DNA from: Pseudomonas sp. MH9.2
Lineage (GTDB): Bacteria; Pseudomonadota; Gammaproteobacteria; Pseudomonadales; Pseudomonadaceae
Length of the DNA stretch: 64,000 nt
Direction: 5' to 3'
NCBI RefSeq assembly: GCF_034353875.1
Contig: NZ_CP133784.1
Coordinates: 3,748,501 to 3,812,500, forward strand
Positions 49,739 through 59,186 of this stretch are shown one piece after another (position 1 is the first letter of the stretch; every line of letters starts with the position of its first letter). Position numbers and translations under genes: made by a program. A model generated the notes under the pieces. It saw only the letters and a list, made by a program, of their open reading frames with translations. It had not been told where the DNA came from and ran no database searches.

Positions 49739-50185
49739 ATGCAACTGATCCTTCTGGAAAAAGTCGCCAACCTGGGCAACCTGGGCGACAAAGTGAATGT
49801 TAAGGCCGGTTACGGTCGTAACTTCCTGCTGCCGTACGGTAAAGCTACCGCTGCGACCGCTGCCAACGTGGCTGCGTTCGAAGAGCGTCGTGCTGACCTG
49901 GAAAAACTGGCTGCAGACAAAAAAGCTTCTGCTGAAACTCGTGCTGCCCAACTGGCTGAGCTGGAAGTGACTATCACTGCCACCGCCGGTGACGAAGGCA
50001 AGCTGTTCGGTTCGATCGGCACCCACGACATCGCTGATGCACTGACCGCCTCTGGCGTTGAAGTTGCAAAAAGCGAAGTTCGTCTGCCGAACGGCACTAT
50101 CCGTAACGTTGGCGAATTCGACGTAGCCGTGCACCTGCACAGCGACGTAGAAGCCACTGTACGCGTTATTGTTGTAGCCGCTTAA
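49739..50185 (+). CDS. rplI: Large ribosomal subunit protein bL9
   Basis: bL9, 148 residues, binds 23S rRNA at the base of the L1 stalk. The N-terminal domain starts [21 protein letters not shown], followed by [13 protein letters not shown], a long connecting helix rich in Ala, Glu and Lys (about 40-75) and the C-terminal domain with [19 protein letters not shown] 49739 has AGAGGA upstream. A terminator follows the stop. Confidence 0.98.
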   Translation: MQLILLEKVANLGNLGDKVNVKAGYGRNFLLPYGKATAATAANVAAFEERRADLEKLAADKKASAETRAAQLAELEVTITATAGDEGKLFGSIGTHDIADALTASGVEVAKSEVRLPNGTIRNVGEFDVAVHLHSDVEATVRVIVVAA

Positions 50186-50233
50186 AGCAACACTCAATCG
50201 TCTGGCGACTTGCTCGTCAGACGGTTAACATCG

Positions 50234-50271
50234 GGCACGATCCTGTTCACAGGTCGTGCCTTTTGTCTTTT
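50234..50271 (+). terminator. Intrinsic terminator of the rpsF-rplI operon
   Basis: GGCACGA (50234-50240) with CCTG (50242-50245) pairs with CAGG (50250-50253) and TCGTGCC (50254-50260), loop TTCA and one bulged T. TTTTGTCTTTTT follows directly (50261-50271). A second hairpin (50199-50208 with 50214-50223) lies just before it. Confidence 0.88.
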
Positions 50272-50295
50272 TGTTCCCCCTGATTCCGTGTGGCC

Positions 50296-51690
50296 ATGAA
50301 CGATATTTCCGCGCCCGAGCAATACGATCTGCAAACCGCTGCCCTCAAGGTGCCGCCGCACTCCATCGAGGCCGAACAGGCTGTGCTCGGTGGCCTGATG
50401 CTGGACAACAACGCCTGGGAGCGCGTGCTCGATCAAGTATCGGACGGCGATTTCTATCGACATGACCACCGCCTGATTTTTCGTGCTATCGCCAAACTGG
50501 CTGATCAAAACAGTCCGATTGACGTGGTCACCCTTGCCGAGCAACTGGACAAGGAAGGTCAGACCTCGCAGGTCGGCGGCCTGGGCTACCTCAGTGAGCT
50601 GGCGAAAAACATTCCGTCGGTCGCCAACATCAAGGCTTACGCGCAGATCGTGCGTGAGCGGGCGACCTTGCGTCAGTTGATCGGCATCAGTGCCGAAATC
50701 GCCGACAGTGCGTTCAACCCTGAAGGTCGCAGCGCCGCCGAGATTCTCGACGAGGCCGAGCGGCAGATCTTCCAGATTGCCGAAGCACGTCCAAAAAGTG
50801 GCGGCCCGGTCAGCGTCAACGACCTGCTGACCAAAGCTATCGACCGCATCGACACGTTGTTCAACACCGATAACGCGATTACTGGCCTGTCTACCGGTTA
50901 TACCGACCTCGACGAGAAAACCAGCGGCCTGCAACCGTCTGACTTGATCATCGTTGCGGGTCGTCCGTCGATGGGTAAAACCACGTTCGCCATGAACCTG
51001 GTAGAGAACGCGGTTCTGCGCAGCGATAAGGTAGTTCTGGTCTATTCGCTGGAGATGCCAGGCGAATCGCTGATCATGCGTATGCTGTCGTCGCTGGGTC
51101 GTATCGACCAGTCCAAAGTTCGCGCCGGGCGCCTGGAGGACGACGATTGGCCACGCCTGACCTCGGCGGTCAATCTGCTCAACGACCGCAAACTATTCAT
51201 CGATGACACCGCTGGCATCAGCCCTTCAGAGATGCGCGCGCGTACTCGCCGCGTGGTGCGTGAACACGGCGAAGTCGGCCTGATCATGATCGACTACCTG
51301 CAACTGATGCAGATCCCGGGTTCCAGTGGTGACAACCGTACCAACGAGATTTCCGAGATTTCTCGCTCGTTGAAATCCCTGGCCAAAGAATTCGCCTGCC
51401 CAGTGGTCGCCTTGTCCCAGCTCAACCGTTCCCTTGAGCAGCGCCCTAACAAGCGCCCGATCAACTCCGACTTGCGTGAATCCGGAGCGATCGAGCAGGA
51501 TGCTGACGTCATCATGTTCGTTTACCGGGACGAGGTGTACCACCCGGAAACCGAGCATAAAGGCATCGCCGAGATCATCATCGGCAAGCAGCGTAACGGT
51601 CCCATCGGTACAACGCGGCTGGCGTTCATCGGCAAATACACCCGTTTCGAGAACCTCGCGCCGGGCAGTTACAACTTCGACGACGAGTGA
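50296..51690 (+). CDS. dnaB: Replicative DNA helicase DnaB
   Basis: DnaB is the hexameric helicase of the replication fork. The 464-residue protein has the N-terminal primase-interaction domain (about 15-160), a linker, and the RecA-like motor with Walker A GRPSMGKT (222-229) and the later DYLQLM Walker B and KQRNGPIGT. ATG 50296 is preferred over GTG 50290 because MNDISAPEQYDLQTAAL is the usual pseudomonad start. A stem-loop with a T-run follows the stop. Confidence 0.98.
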   Translation: MNDISAPEQYDLQTAALKVPPHSIEAEQAVLGGLMLDNNAWERVLDQVSDGDFYRHDHRLIFRAIAKLADQNSPIDVVTLAEQLDKEGQTSQVGGLGYLSELAKNIPSVANIKAYAQIVRERATLRQLIGISAEIADSAFNPEGRSAAEILDEAERQIFQIAEARPKSGGPVSVNDLLTKAIDRIDTLFNTDNAITGLSTGYTDLDEKTSGLQPSDLIIVAGRPSMGKTTFAMNLVENAVLRSDKVVLVYSLEMPGESLIMRMLSSLGRIDQSKVRAGRLEDDDWPRLTSAVNLLNDRKLFIDDTAGISPSEMRARTRRVVREHGEVGLIMIDYLQLMQIPGSSGDNRTNEISEISRSLKSLAKEFACPVVALSQLNRSLEQRPNKRPINSDLRESGAIEQDADVIMFVYRDEVYHPETEHKGIAEIIIGKQRNGPIGTTRLAFIGKYTRFENLAPGSYNFDDE

Positions 51691-51750
51691 TTCGCTGGCG
51701 ACCTTGCAGGCACGTCAGCGCCTGCAGGGGATTTCAGCCTGCACACCCTT

Positions 51751-51786
51751 TTCCGACCATTGCGGTCGGAATTGGTTATTTTTTGT
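51751..51786 (+). terminator. Terminator after dnaB
   Basis: TTCCGACC (51751-51758) and GGTCGGAA (51764-51771) form a perfect 8-bp stem with loop ATTGC, followed by TTGGTTATTTTTTG. It lies 60 nt after the dnaB stop. Confidence 0.82.
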
Positions 51787-51854
51787 GCTATATTCCGCGA
51801 CCGCGATTTTGTCGATAAAAATCGCCTCCCTGAACACCAACGCCGGTCATCGTC

Positions 51855-54164
51855 ATGCAAGCAGCCAAGCCGTTATTTGACTATCCCAAGTACTGGGCCG
51901 AATGTTTCGGACCAGCGCCTTTCCTGCCCATGTGCCGGGAAGAAATGGATCAGCTGGGTTGGGATTCCTGCGACATCATCATCGTTACCGGGGATGCGTA
52001 CGTTGACCATCCGTCGTTTGGCATGGCAATCATCGGCCGGCTGCTGGAGTCCCAGGGCTTCCGCGTCGGGATCATTGCCCAGCCGAACTGGCAGTCCAAA
52101 GACGACTTCATGAAGCTCGGTGAGCCAAATCTGTTCTTCGGTGTCGCTGCCGGCAACATGGACTCGATGATCAACCGCTACACCGCCGACAAAAAAGTGC
52201 GCTCCGATGACGCGTATACGCCTGGCGGTATGGCCGGTAAGCGTCCAGACCGTGCCAGCCTGGTGTACAGCCAGCGCTGCAAAGAAGCCTACAAGCATGT
52301 GCCGATTGTATTGGGCGGTATCGAAGCCTCGTTGCGCCGCATTGCCCACTACGATTACTGGCAGGACCGGGTTCGCAACTCGATCCTCATAGACGCCTGC
52401 GCCGATATCCTGCTGTACGGCAACGCGGAGCGGGCCATTGTCGAAGTCGCCCAGCGTCTGTCCTACGGTCACAAGATCGAAGACATCACCGACGTGCGCG
52501 GCACCGCATTCATTCGTCGCGACACGCCGCAAGGCTGGTACGAAGTTGATTCCACGCGTATTGACCGTCCGGGCAAGGTCGACAAGATCATCAACCCGTA
52601 CGTCAACACCCAGGACACCCAGGCCTGCGCCATCGAGCAGGAAAAAGGTCCGGTGGACGATCCGCAGGAAGCCAAGGTCGTGCAGTTGTTGGCCAGCCCT
52701 CGGATGACTCGCGATAAGACAGTCATTCGTCTGCCGTCCATGGAAAAAGTCCGCGCTGACGCCGTGCTCTATGCCCACGCCAACCGCGTGTTGCACCTGG
52801 AAACCAACCCGGGCAACGCCCGCGCACTGGTACAGAAGCACGGCGAAGTGGACGTCTGGTTCAACCCGCCACCGATTCCGATGACCACCGAAGAAATGGA
52901 CTACGTGTTTGGCATGCCCTATGCGCGTGTTCCGCACCCGGTGTATGGCAAGGAGAAAATCCCGGCCTACGACATGATCCGTTTCTCGGTGAACATTATG
53001 CGTGGCTGCTTCGGCGGCTGTACCTTCTGCTCGATCACCGAGCACGAAGGGCGGATCATTCAGAACCGTTCCGAAGAGTCGATCATTCGCGAGATCGAAG
53101 AAATTCGTGACAAGGTTCCGGGTTTTACTGGCGTGATCTCTGACCTCGGCGGCCCGACCGCGAACATGTATCGCATCGCCTGCAAGAGCACCGAGATCGA
53201 ATCCGCCTGCCGTAAACCGTCCTGCGTGTTCCCTGGCATTTGCCCGAATCTGAACACCGACCACTCGGCGCTGATTCAGCTGTACCGCAGCGCCCGGGCA
53301 TTGCCCGGCGTGAAGAAGATCCTGATCGCCTCCGGCCTGCGCTACGACCTGGCGGTCGAGTCACCGGAGTACGTCAAAGAGTTGGTGACTCACCACGTCG
53401 GTGGTTACCTGAAGATCGCCCCGGAACACACCGAGGAAGGTCCGCTCAACCAGATGATGAAACCGGGCATTGGCAGCTATGACAAGTTCAAGCGCATGTT
53501 CGAGAAGTATTCGAAAGAAGCCGGTAAAGAGCAGTACCTGATCCCGTACTTCATCGCAGCCCACCCAGGCACCACCGATGAAGACATGATGAACCTGGCG
53601 CTGTGGCTCAAGGGCAACGGTTTCCGCGCCGATCAGGTGCAGGCGTTCTACCCGTCGCCGATGGCCACCGCCACCGCTATGTATCACTCGGGCAAGAACC
53701 CGTTGCGCAAAGTGACCTACAAGAGCGACTCGGTCACTATCGTTAAAAGCGAAGAGCAACGCCGGCTGCACAAGGCATTCCTGCGCTACCACGACCCGAA
53801 AGGCTGGCCGATGCTGCGTGAAGCCCTCATACGCATGGGCCGCTCCGACCTGATCGGGCCGGGCAAGAATCAGCTTATCCCGCTGCATCAACCCGCGACG
53901 GATAGCTATGAAAGCGCCCGTCGCAAGAACTCGACGCCGGCTGGCAGCCATAAGGTTGCCAAGACCACGAAGAGCACGCTGATTCAGACCCAGCACACGG
54001 GTCTTCCACCTCGTGCAAGCGATGGCGGCAACCCGTGGGACAAGCGCGAAGAGGCTAAAGCCGCGGCGTTTGCCCGCAACAAGCAGGCGGCCAAAGAGCG
54101 CATTGAGGCCGCCAAGGGCGGCAAGAGCCAGCGGCCCGTGCGCAAGCCAGTGGTTCCACGCTAA
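51855..54164 (+). CDS. YgiQ-family radical SAM protein
   Basis: A 769-residue radical SAM protein of the YgiQ (UPF0313) family, function unknown. The [4Fe-4S] motif is Cys385-x3-Cys389-x2-Cys392 in [17 protein letters not shown]. The N-terminal 370 residues form a separate domain ([21 protein letters not shown] at its start). After about residue 640 the chain becomes polar, basic and repetitive (Lys/Arg/Ala/Glu). ATG 51855 is the start; the upstream region of about 160 bp carries the dnaB terminator. It converges on the large toxin-like gene. Confidence 0.92.
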   Translation: MQAAKPLFDYPKYWAECFGPAPFLPMCREEMDQLGWDSCDIIIVTGDAYVDHPSFGMAIIGRLLESQGFRVGIIAQPNWQSKDDFMKLGEPNLFFGVAAGNMDSMINRYTADKKVRSDDAYTPGGMAGKRPDRASLVYSQRCKEAYKHVPIVLGGIEASLRRIAHYDYWQDRVRNSILIDACADILLYGNAERAIVEVAQRLSYGHKIEDITDVRGTAFIRRDTPQGWYEVDSTRIDRPGKVDKIINPYVNTQDTQACAIEQEKGPVDDPQEAKVVQLLASPRMTRDKTVIRLPSMEKVRADAVLYAHANRVLHLETNPGNARALVQKHGEVDVWFNPPPIPMTTEEMDYVFGMPYARVPHPVYGKEKIPAYDMIRFSVNIMRGCFGGCTFCSITEHEGRIIQNRSEESIIREIEEIRDKVPGFTGVISDLGGPTANMYRIACKSTEIESACRKPSCVFPGICPNLNTDHSALIQLYRSARALPGVKKILIASGLRYDLAVESPEYVKELVTHHVGGYLKIAPEHTEEGPLNQMMKPGIGSYDKFKRMFEKYSKEAGKEQYLIPYFIAAHPGTTDEDMMNLALWLKGNGFRADQVQAFYPSPMATATAMYHSGKNPLRKVTYKSDSVTIVKSEEQRRLHKAFLRYHDPKGWPMLREALIRMGRSDLIGPGKNQLIPLHQPATDSYESARRKNSTPAGSHKVAKTTKSTLIQTQHTGLPPRASDGGNPWDKREEAKAAAFARNKQAAKERIEAAKGGKSQRPVRKPVVPR

Positions 54165-54180
54165 GCAGCGAGCCCATGCA

Positions 54181-54211
54181 CCACAACGCCAGCCTCAGGC
54201 GAGCGTTGTGG
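54181..54211. terminator. Stem-loop between ygiQ-like and toxin-like genes
   Basis: CCACAACGC (54181-54189) and GCGTTGTGG (54203-54211) form a perfect 9-bp stem, with an inner GCC/GGC pair. It is in the 78-bp gap between two convergent stops, where both transcripts should end. No T-run is seen. Confidence 0.55.
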
Positions 54212-54242
54212 TCAGGCCGTCAGGCGTGTTTAACGTCTTCGG

Positions 54243-57200
54243 TCAAGGTAGCCGGCCTCCTTCGAACACCGTGAACTCCCCATCAGGCACTTTCGATTTA
54301 AGTGCCATGAGCCCCGCAGTGCAGGACTGGCAGGTCGGATAGGTTGAAAAAACCTCTATCGATTCCACCTTGGTAAAGTCAATTTTATCGGCGTTTAGTG
54401 CGTTCAATATCATGTGCTCGCTGTCCATCATCCTGTGATTTCCTGACGCGTTAGCGGTCAGGTCGGGAAGGAAGAGGGCCTCGTGAGGGTCCGCTTTACG
54501 CGTGCCGACCGGGTTTTTAGTTCGCTGAGCATTGATGTAATGCGTTTTGTCCGGCGACACCGCGATGCCTGCCTTGGTGATGTTCCAGTTTTTCAGCGTG
54601 GAGTCATCGCCTTTGTCGACCTGTTTTGTCAGTGGAAAATCAAGACGAGGCTTTTTTAAGCCTGACAGGCTGTAATAGACTTTCGTCGGTTGGCTGTCTG
54701 AATCTTTTGATTTGATTTTTACGTACGCGAAGTTTTTGTTTTCAGGGGTCAGGCGTTGTGTCGTTGCCCGCTGTGTAATGTTGTCTGCGGTAAATGTTGT
54801 CTCTGACACGTGCAGCCTGTTCAGTTCAGTGGCAATCCCCGCTCTCGCTGTCAGCGGAGTGTTCAGGTCGAGCGACGTCCATGAGGGCCTGTTAACACGA
54901 GCAGCCACAACAGCGCGGTCTTGAGTATATTTGCAAAAGAGTGCCGCCTGCTGAGGCGTAGTACCCATGTCGAAAGGCCCCCCTACAAATGTGCTGATGT
55001 AGGTTTCCCTTCCCGCAACGATGTCCCGCCTGATCGCGTTCAGGTCGGCGTCGATGACGGCGGGGCTAAGTTCTTTTATGTACCTGTTCGCATCATAAGA
55101 GCCATTATAAATATAGATAAGATAGTGTTCATCTTTGAGGCGGGTTGCCGAGTCCACGTTATTAATGTTCACCTGTATTCTGGTTAAGGCCAGCGACCGG
55201 TCGTCAAAAAAATTTCCAGAGTAATAAATGCCCTCGTCCGCCTGGGTAACGATGACTCTCGCGCCGCCGACTGTTCGTTTTGCGACAACAGCCGAAATGA
55301 TACGGGTATCTTTTATACCCTCCACCAGACCCTCTTTAATCTCGATCTGTTTGAAAATATCGTTTCCCCCCGTAACGTTTGCCGTAATTTTCTGCTTGTA
55401 GTTTTTAGGCAGAAGTAGCGTGGTTGCTGGTTGTTTAATGAGTCGGCCGTTTTTTATTTCATGGACACTGCGTTGATGAACCAGTGTGCCCGTATCGGCG
55501 GCGGTCACGCGCCTATCTGTAAACCAGGGCACGGCATCGACCCCCTGTGTCCGGGCCGCGTCAACGTTACTGTGTCCTGCATTAATGAACCTGTTCGCGG
55601 CACACTTAATAAGGTCGTCCGGTGATCTTTTAAGTCGGCAAGGCACTTTCAAGAGCGGGTCCAATTCATCTGCTTTGTTTAAAGCCCGTGCCCGCTTCAA
55701 TACAGACTGCCCGTTCTCGCGGGTTATCTTTTTATACGTAATGCCGCCAGCTTCCAGAAAGAGATCATCCCCCCAGCGCGTCCAATGTTTAGTAAGGTTC
55801 GGTGTCGTGTCCAAAAGCGTCCAGCCGCCATTCTGATCATTGAGTGCGATGTCTGTGGGCACATGGCGACTGAGGCTGCCTTGGTCGTTGATACGCATCA
55901 ATGGCGCGCCATAGGGCTGACGTGTCATGGGGTCGACAAGATAAGGTGTCGAACCTTTTGCCGATGAACGAAGGTCATGATAAGTCAGCACGTTTTGATG
56001 CTGATTGACCTTTCGCACGCGATAGCGGCTGTCTGATAATGTCCAGGCGGCTTGTTGTTCGTCGGTGACCAGACGTAAACCCTTATTGCCATGACGGACT
56101 GTCGTCAGCCGATCCCTCAACTGTTTGACGCCAACCCGAAGTAAGCGCGTGCCTGCATGATTCAGTTTCAGGACGACGTGCGTGCCGGAGGTGAACAGGG
56201 TGAAAACTCCGTCTAACGGGTTAATTGCCGTCACTGCGGTGACAAGGTAGTTGCCGGCAAGAGGCGCCAGGCGGGGCAGGTTGGCTCTGAGGCCAAATGT
56301 CGCGGCATTGCGCACGAAGCGAAACGTGAGGCTGCCGACTTTTGCCAGCGGCGCTATTAGAGAAAGCACATCAAAAGCAAGTCCGATCGTGGCCATGATG
56401 ATAGTGCGAAGGTCGCCCGACTTGATGCCCGAAACAAGATCTTCCAGTGGACCCCATATAGGGATGACGTAGTCTTTCAGAAACGCCACCGCATCGACCG
56501 AGCCGTCGAACAGGGTGACTCCCCTGGCCGCTTCGCGCAGTTTACTTTCGCTTTCGAAAAGATAACCTTGGGCCACGTCACGGCCTATCTGCGCCGCTCG
56601 CAACGGTCGCCAGGTCTCCGCCAGCGCTGTTGTGTGCTGGGCAGGAAGATACCCGTGGAGAAAGTGAACAACCGCGGTAGAAGTGGTGTTTAACAGCGGC
56701 GCAGCCCCTGTGGCGTGTGCGTTCAGGTCGAATGGCAGCAGCGTCCCACGACGCATAAAGGCGCTGTTGCGGAGCTTGATTGCATTGGATATCGGCGCAA
56801 GAGCGAGGTCATCCCTGCGACGGATAAACCCTGCATAAGGCAACACTTCATGAACGTTTTCTCGGCCTTCATGGGTGGCGTGGATGATGAATCCATACCG
56901 CGCCATCAGTGGCAGGAAATTGCGATCATCATCGTCCAGCGCAATGTTGGCGGTAGGTTTACGCAATCCATATAACTGAACATGGCCTTGTTCAATGGCG
57001 TCGCGTTCTTGCTTGGGAAGATCGCTGATGAGCGCCATGATGATGTGTTCATAGGCAGCCTTTGTGCTTTTCAGCCATGACCCGAAGTCGGCCTCGAATG
57101 CGGTGGGTATGTCAGGAAGGCCTTTGTATCTTAAAAACTGCGGGTGGAAGGCGCCAAGCTCATAGAGATAGGGCGGGATCCACGCAGGGTTATCCCCCTT

Positions 57201-58910
57201 TAATCGACCAGAGGCCAGCAGGTCCAGAGCCGAATAACTCGCGGGTCCGTTAGGGTAGAAGTTTCTGTAGTCGACTGAATAACGGCGTCTGTTGGCCTGT
57301 AGGGTCATGTCCAGGTCTGTCTCCGGAAAACTGATGAATTCAGTCTCTGGAGGCAAGTTCCATTCGGCCAGTGTTTTTCGTGTCATGTCCAGGCGTTGGG
57401 GGGCAGGTTGTTTAAGCTGTTGTATGGCGTTCTCTAGCGTTTCTTCGTGGTCGGTAAACTGCGCCATTGCCGTGTTGCGCTGTTCCGTTGAATAGCCTCC
57501 GTCTTCCGTGGGCTGGATCACTGTGTGCGCAGTGGCCCACTGTATGGCTGGCGGTGTAAGTGTTGCCGAAATCAATAACTCTTGTTCGGGTGTCGCCGTG
57601 CCGAGCAAGGTCGATGCATAGGTTGAGAGCTGCTGGTAATTCATCGTCAGCGCCGAGCCGGGTTCAATGGCGTGGGCAAGGTTGATGCCGTGTTGAAAAT
57701 GCACCCACGCCGAACTCCATCGGTACCCGAGTTCGGGGGGCGAACCTTCAATCTGGAAGTCGACCGGGTAATGCGCTCTCAGCAAGAAACTGACCAGCAC
57801 TGCCGTTTTGTCATAGGCCGCTATGCCGTGCTGCTGGTAGTGCTTTTCAATGTCGTCACGCAGGGCGCTGTAACTTTTCCCCGCGTTTTCTGGGCTTTCA
57901 AATTCATAGCCCAGCAGGTTTGAGGCAGGGTCCAACGCCCGCGCGAGCGCGTGATGTACCAGTTTCGCAACGATGGCCGGTGATGTCCTCTGGTGTGCGT
58001 GGGCTCCATACCAGCCCAGGGCAACTAGCAGGCTATGGGCAAGACGTTGTCCTTCGGCAGACTCCACGATCTTTGCAAACGTGGTCATTGGATAGGCGCG
58101 AATGTCGGCGATCAGCGACGACCTCAGAAAGGTCCCGCCGAGTTGATCCACCCAAGGCGCAGCACTGCCTGACATGAAGTGTTTGAGCGTCTCGATGACG
58201 AGTGCGCCGTCGATGTTCTCGCCGATATCTACCGTTTCACGGGTGATGATTCGAAGTACTGCTTCTTGGGTGGCTTGCAGCGCATCAATGCAAACCCGAC
58301 TCTCGACCTGATTTGTTGGCGGCGTCAAACCATAGCGTTTCAGCAGTTGAAAGGGTTGTACCGTACCGTCGCCGTACAGTGCTCCACCCAGTTGATCTGC
58401 GGTATCAAACAGTGCTTTCAGGGCGTCCCTGAGTTCGTCCGATGCCCTGATGATCAGGGTCAGATCGTGATCTGTTCGTTCAGCATCATATCCGCGAAGC
58501 CCCTGGGTCCTGGTAATACTGACCTCGGTGAGTGACCCTATTTTTTGAGCCGCACAGACGTCGATAAATGTACGGGTGGCCGCGAAGGCATTCAACGTGT
58601 CGACTGCCGCGGCATAGTCCTTGTGAAAGGGCGTGCCGGGAGTGGGTTGAAGACGGGGTATTTCGAAGTTGAAATCGCTGGCAGTTTTTTTCGCAGTAAG
58701 CACGTCCAGCAACAGTGCGAAGTCACCCAATTCAGGGCGGCCCCAATGAGTGAAAGGTGTGTGTTTGGTCGGTGCTGCTAATGAGGTTTCAATGTTGGCG
58801 TTGAGCATTTCTATTGAGGTTGTCTCTAAAGATGTCATTTCCACGACTCGATCTATGCCCTCGCTGGGGGAGTCTTGTTCGTGCCCGCCCATGATCAATG
58901 GGTGGACCAT
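54243..58910 (-). CDS. Giant toxin-like protein with C-terminal deaminase-type domain
   Basis: A 1555-residue protein with no N-terminal signal sequence and no Rhs, PAAR or VgrG motif I can see. About the first 800 residues are a mostly helical region I cannot assign; about 835-905 hold two hydrophobic stretches (TIGLAFDVLSLIAPLAKVG and AGNYLVTAVTAIN), possibly membrane-inserting. The last 70 residues look like a deaminase-superfamily toxin: Asp1496-Ser-Glu1498 in MMDSEHMILNAL, then P-T-Cys1527-x2-Cys1530 in TYPTCQSC, the zinc pair. The histidine or cysteine usual before the Glu is Asp here, which some toxin deaminases (I believe of the BURPS668_1122 kind) also show. The start is uncertain: ATG 58908-58910 has no ribosome site; ATG 58836-58838 is another choice. 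No immunity gene lies beside it. The 3' third is AT-rich (20 of 60 bases G+C in 55081-55140). Confidence 0.72.
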   Translation of the reverse strand: MVHPLIMGGHEQDSPSEGIDRVVEMTSLETTSIEMLNANIETSLAAPTKHTPFTHWGRPELGDFALLLDVLTAKKTASDFNFEIPRLQPTPGTPFHKDYAAAVDTLNAFAATRTFIDVCAAQKIGSLTEVSITRTQGLRGYDAERTDHDLTLIIRASDELRDALKALFDTADQLGGALYGDGTVQPFQLLKRYGLTPPTNQVESRVCIDALQATQEAVLRIITRETVDIGENIDGALVIETLKHFMSGSAAPWVDQLGGTFLRSSLIADIRAYPMTTFAKIVESAEGQRLAHSLLVALGWYGAHAHQRTSPAIVAKLVHHALARALDPASNLLGYEFESPENAGKSYSALRDDIEKHYQQHGIAAYDKTAVLVSFLLRAHYPVDFQIEGSPPELGYRWSSAWVHFQHGINLAHAIEPGSALTMNYQQLSTYASTLLGTATPEQELLISATLTPPAIQWATAHTVIQPTEDGGYSTEQRNTAMAQFTDHEETLENAIQQLKQPAPQRLDMTRKTLAEWNLPPETEFISFPETDLDMTLQANRRRYSVDYRNFYPNGPASYSALDLLASGRLKGDNPAWIPPYLYELGAFHPQFLRYKGLPDIPTAFEADFGSWLKSTKAAYEHIIMALISDLPKQERDAIEQGHVQLYGLRKPTANIALDDDDRNFLPLMARYGFIIHATHEGRENVHEVLPYAGFIRRRDDLALAPISNAIKLRNSAFMRRGTLLPFDLNAHATGAAPLLNTTSTAVVHFLHGYLPAQHTTALAETWRPLRAAQIGRDVAQGYLFESESKLREAARGVTLFDGSVDAVAFLKDYVIPIWGPLEDLVSGIKSGDLRTIIMATIGLAFDVLSLIAPLAKVGSLTFRFVRNAATFGLRANLPRLAPLAGNYLVTAVTAINPLDGVFTLFTSGTHVVLKLNHAGTRLLRVGVKQLRDRLTTVRHGNKGLRLVTDEQQAAWTLSDSRYRVRKVNQHQNVLTYHDLRSSAKGSTPYLVDPMTRQPYGAPLMRINDQGSLSRHVPTDIALNDQNGGWTLLDTTPNLTKHWTRWGDDLFLEAGGITYKKITRENGQSVLKRARALNKADELDPLLKVPCRLKRSPDDLIKCAANRFINAGHSNVDAARTQGVDAVPWFTDRRVTAADTGTLVHQRSVHEIKNGRLIKQPATTLLLPKNYKQKITANVTGGNDIFKQIEIKEGLVEGIKDTRIISAVVAKRTVGGARVIVTQADEGIYYSGNFFDDRSLALTRIQVNINNVDSATRLKDEHYLIYIYNGSYDANRYIKELSPAVIDADLNAIRRDIVAGRETYISTFVGGPFDMGTTPQQAALFCKYTQDRAVVAARVNRPSWTSLDLNTPLTARAGIATELNRLHVSETTFTADNITQRATTQRLTPENKNFAYVKIKSKDSDSQPTKVYYSLSGLKKPRLDFPLTKQVDKGDDSTLKNWNITKAGIAVSPDKTHYINAQRTKNPVGTRKADPHEALFLPDLTANASGNHRMMDSEHMILNALNADKIDFTKVESIEVFSTYPTCQSCTAGLMALKSKVPDGEFTVFEGGRLP

Positions 58911-59186
58911 CTAAGCCGGGAGCGCCAGGAAGCCTGCTTTACATAGTTATTGTGTGTGTGGGATTCACCAGGCGCTGGGCCGCAGAGGGACTTTCTGAAG
59001 GAAACCGTTCAGGGCGCAGGTTTTTTGGGCGCAAGCACTGTTTGTGTGCAACGCTTGCACCGCAGGTCAGACATGGCGCTTTAATGGTGCCCAACGCTGC
59101 TGCTGTACCGAGGAACCGCCGTATTTGCCCGGATGGCATAAGTCTTGCGCGGTTCCATTACCGTCCAGGCTCGCAGGAGGCACGCC
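58911..59186. other. Divergent spacer between toxin-like and transglutaminase genes
   Basis: A 276-bp gap that should hold promoters for two divergent genes. It contains an alternating TG stretch near 58949-58960 and otherwise nothing I can name. A 66-residue frame on the minus strand (58939-59139) has no family-like features and I do not support it as an immunity gene. Confidence 0.4.

Noticed and set aside
58939..59139. 66-residue minus-strand frame as an immunity gene for the toxin-like protein
   Set aside because: No ribosome site, composition like non-coding DNA and it lies upstream rather than downstream of the toxin.
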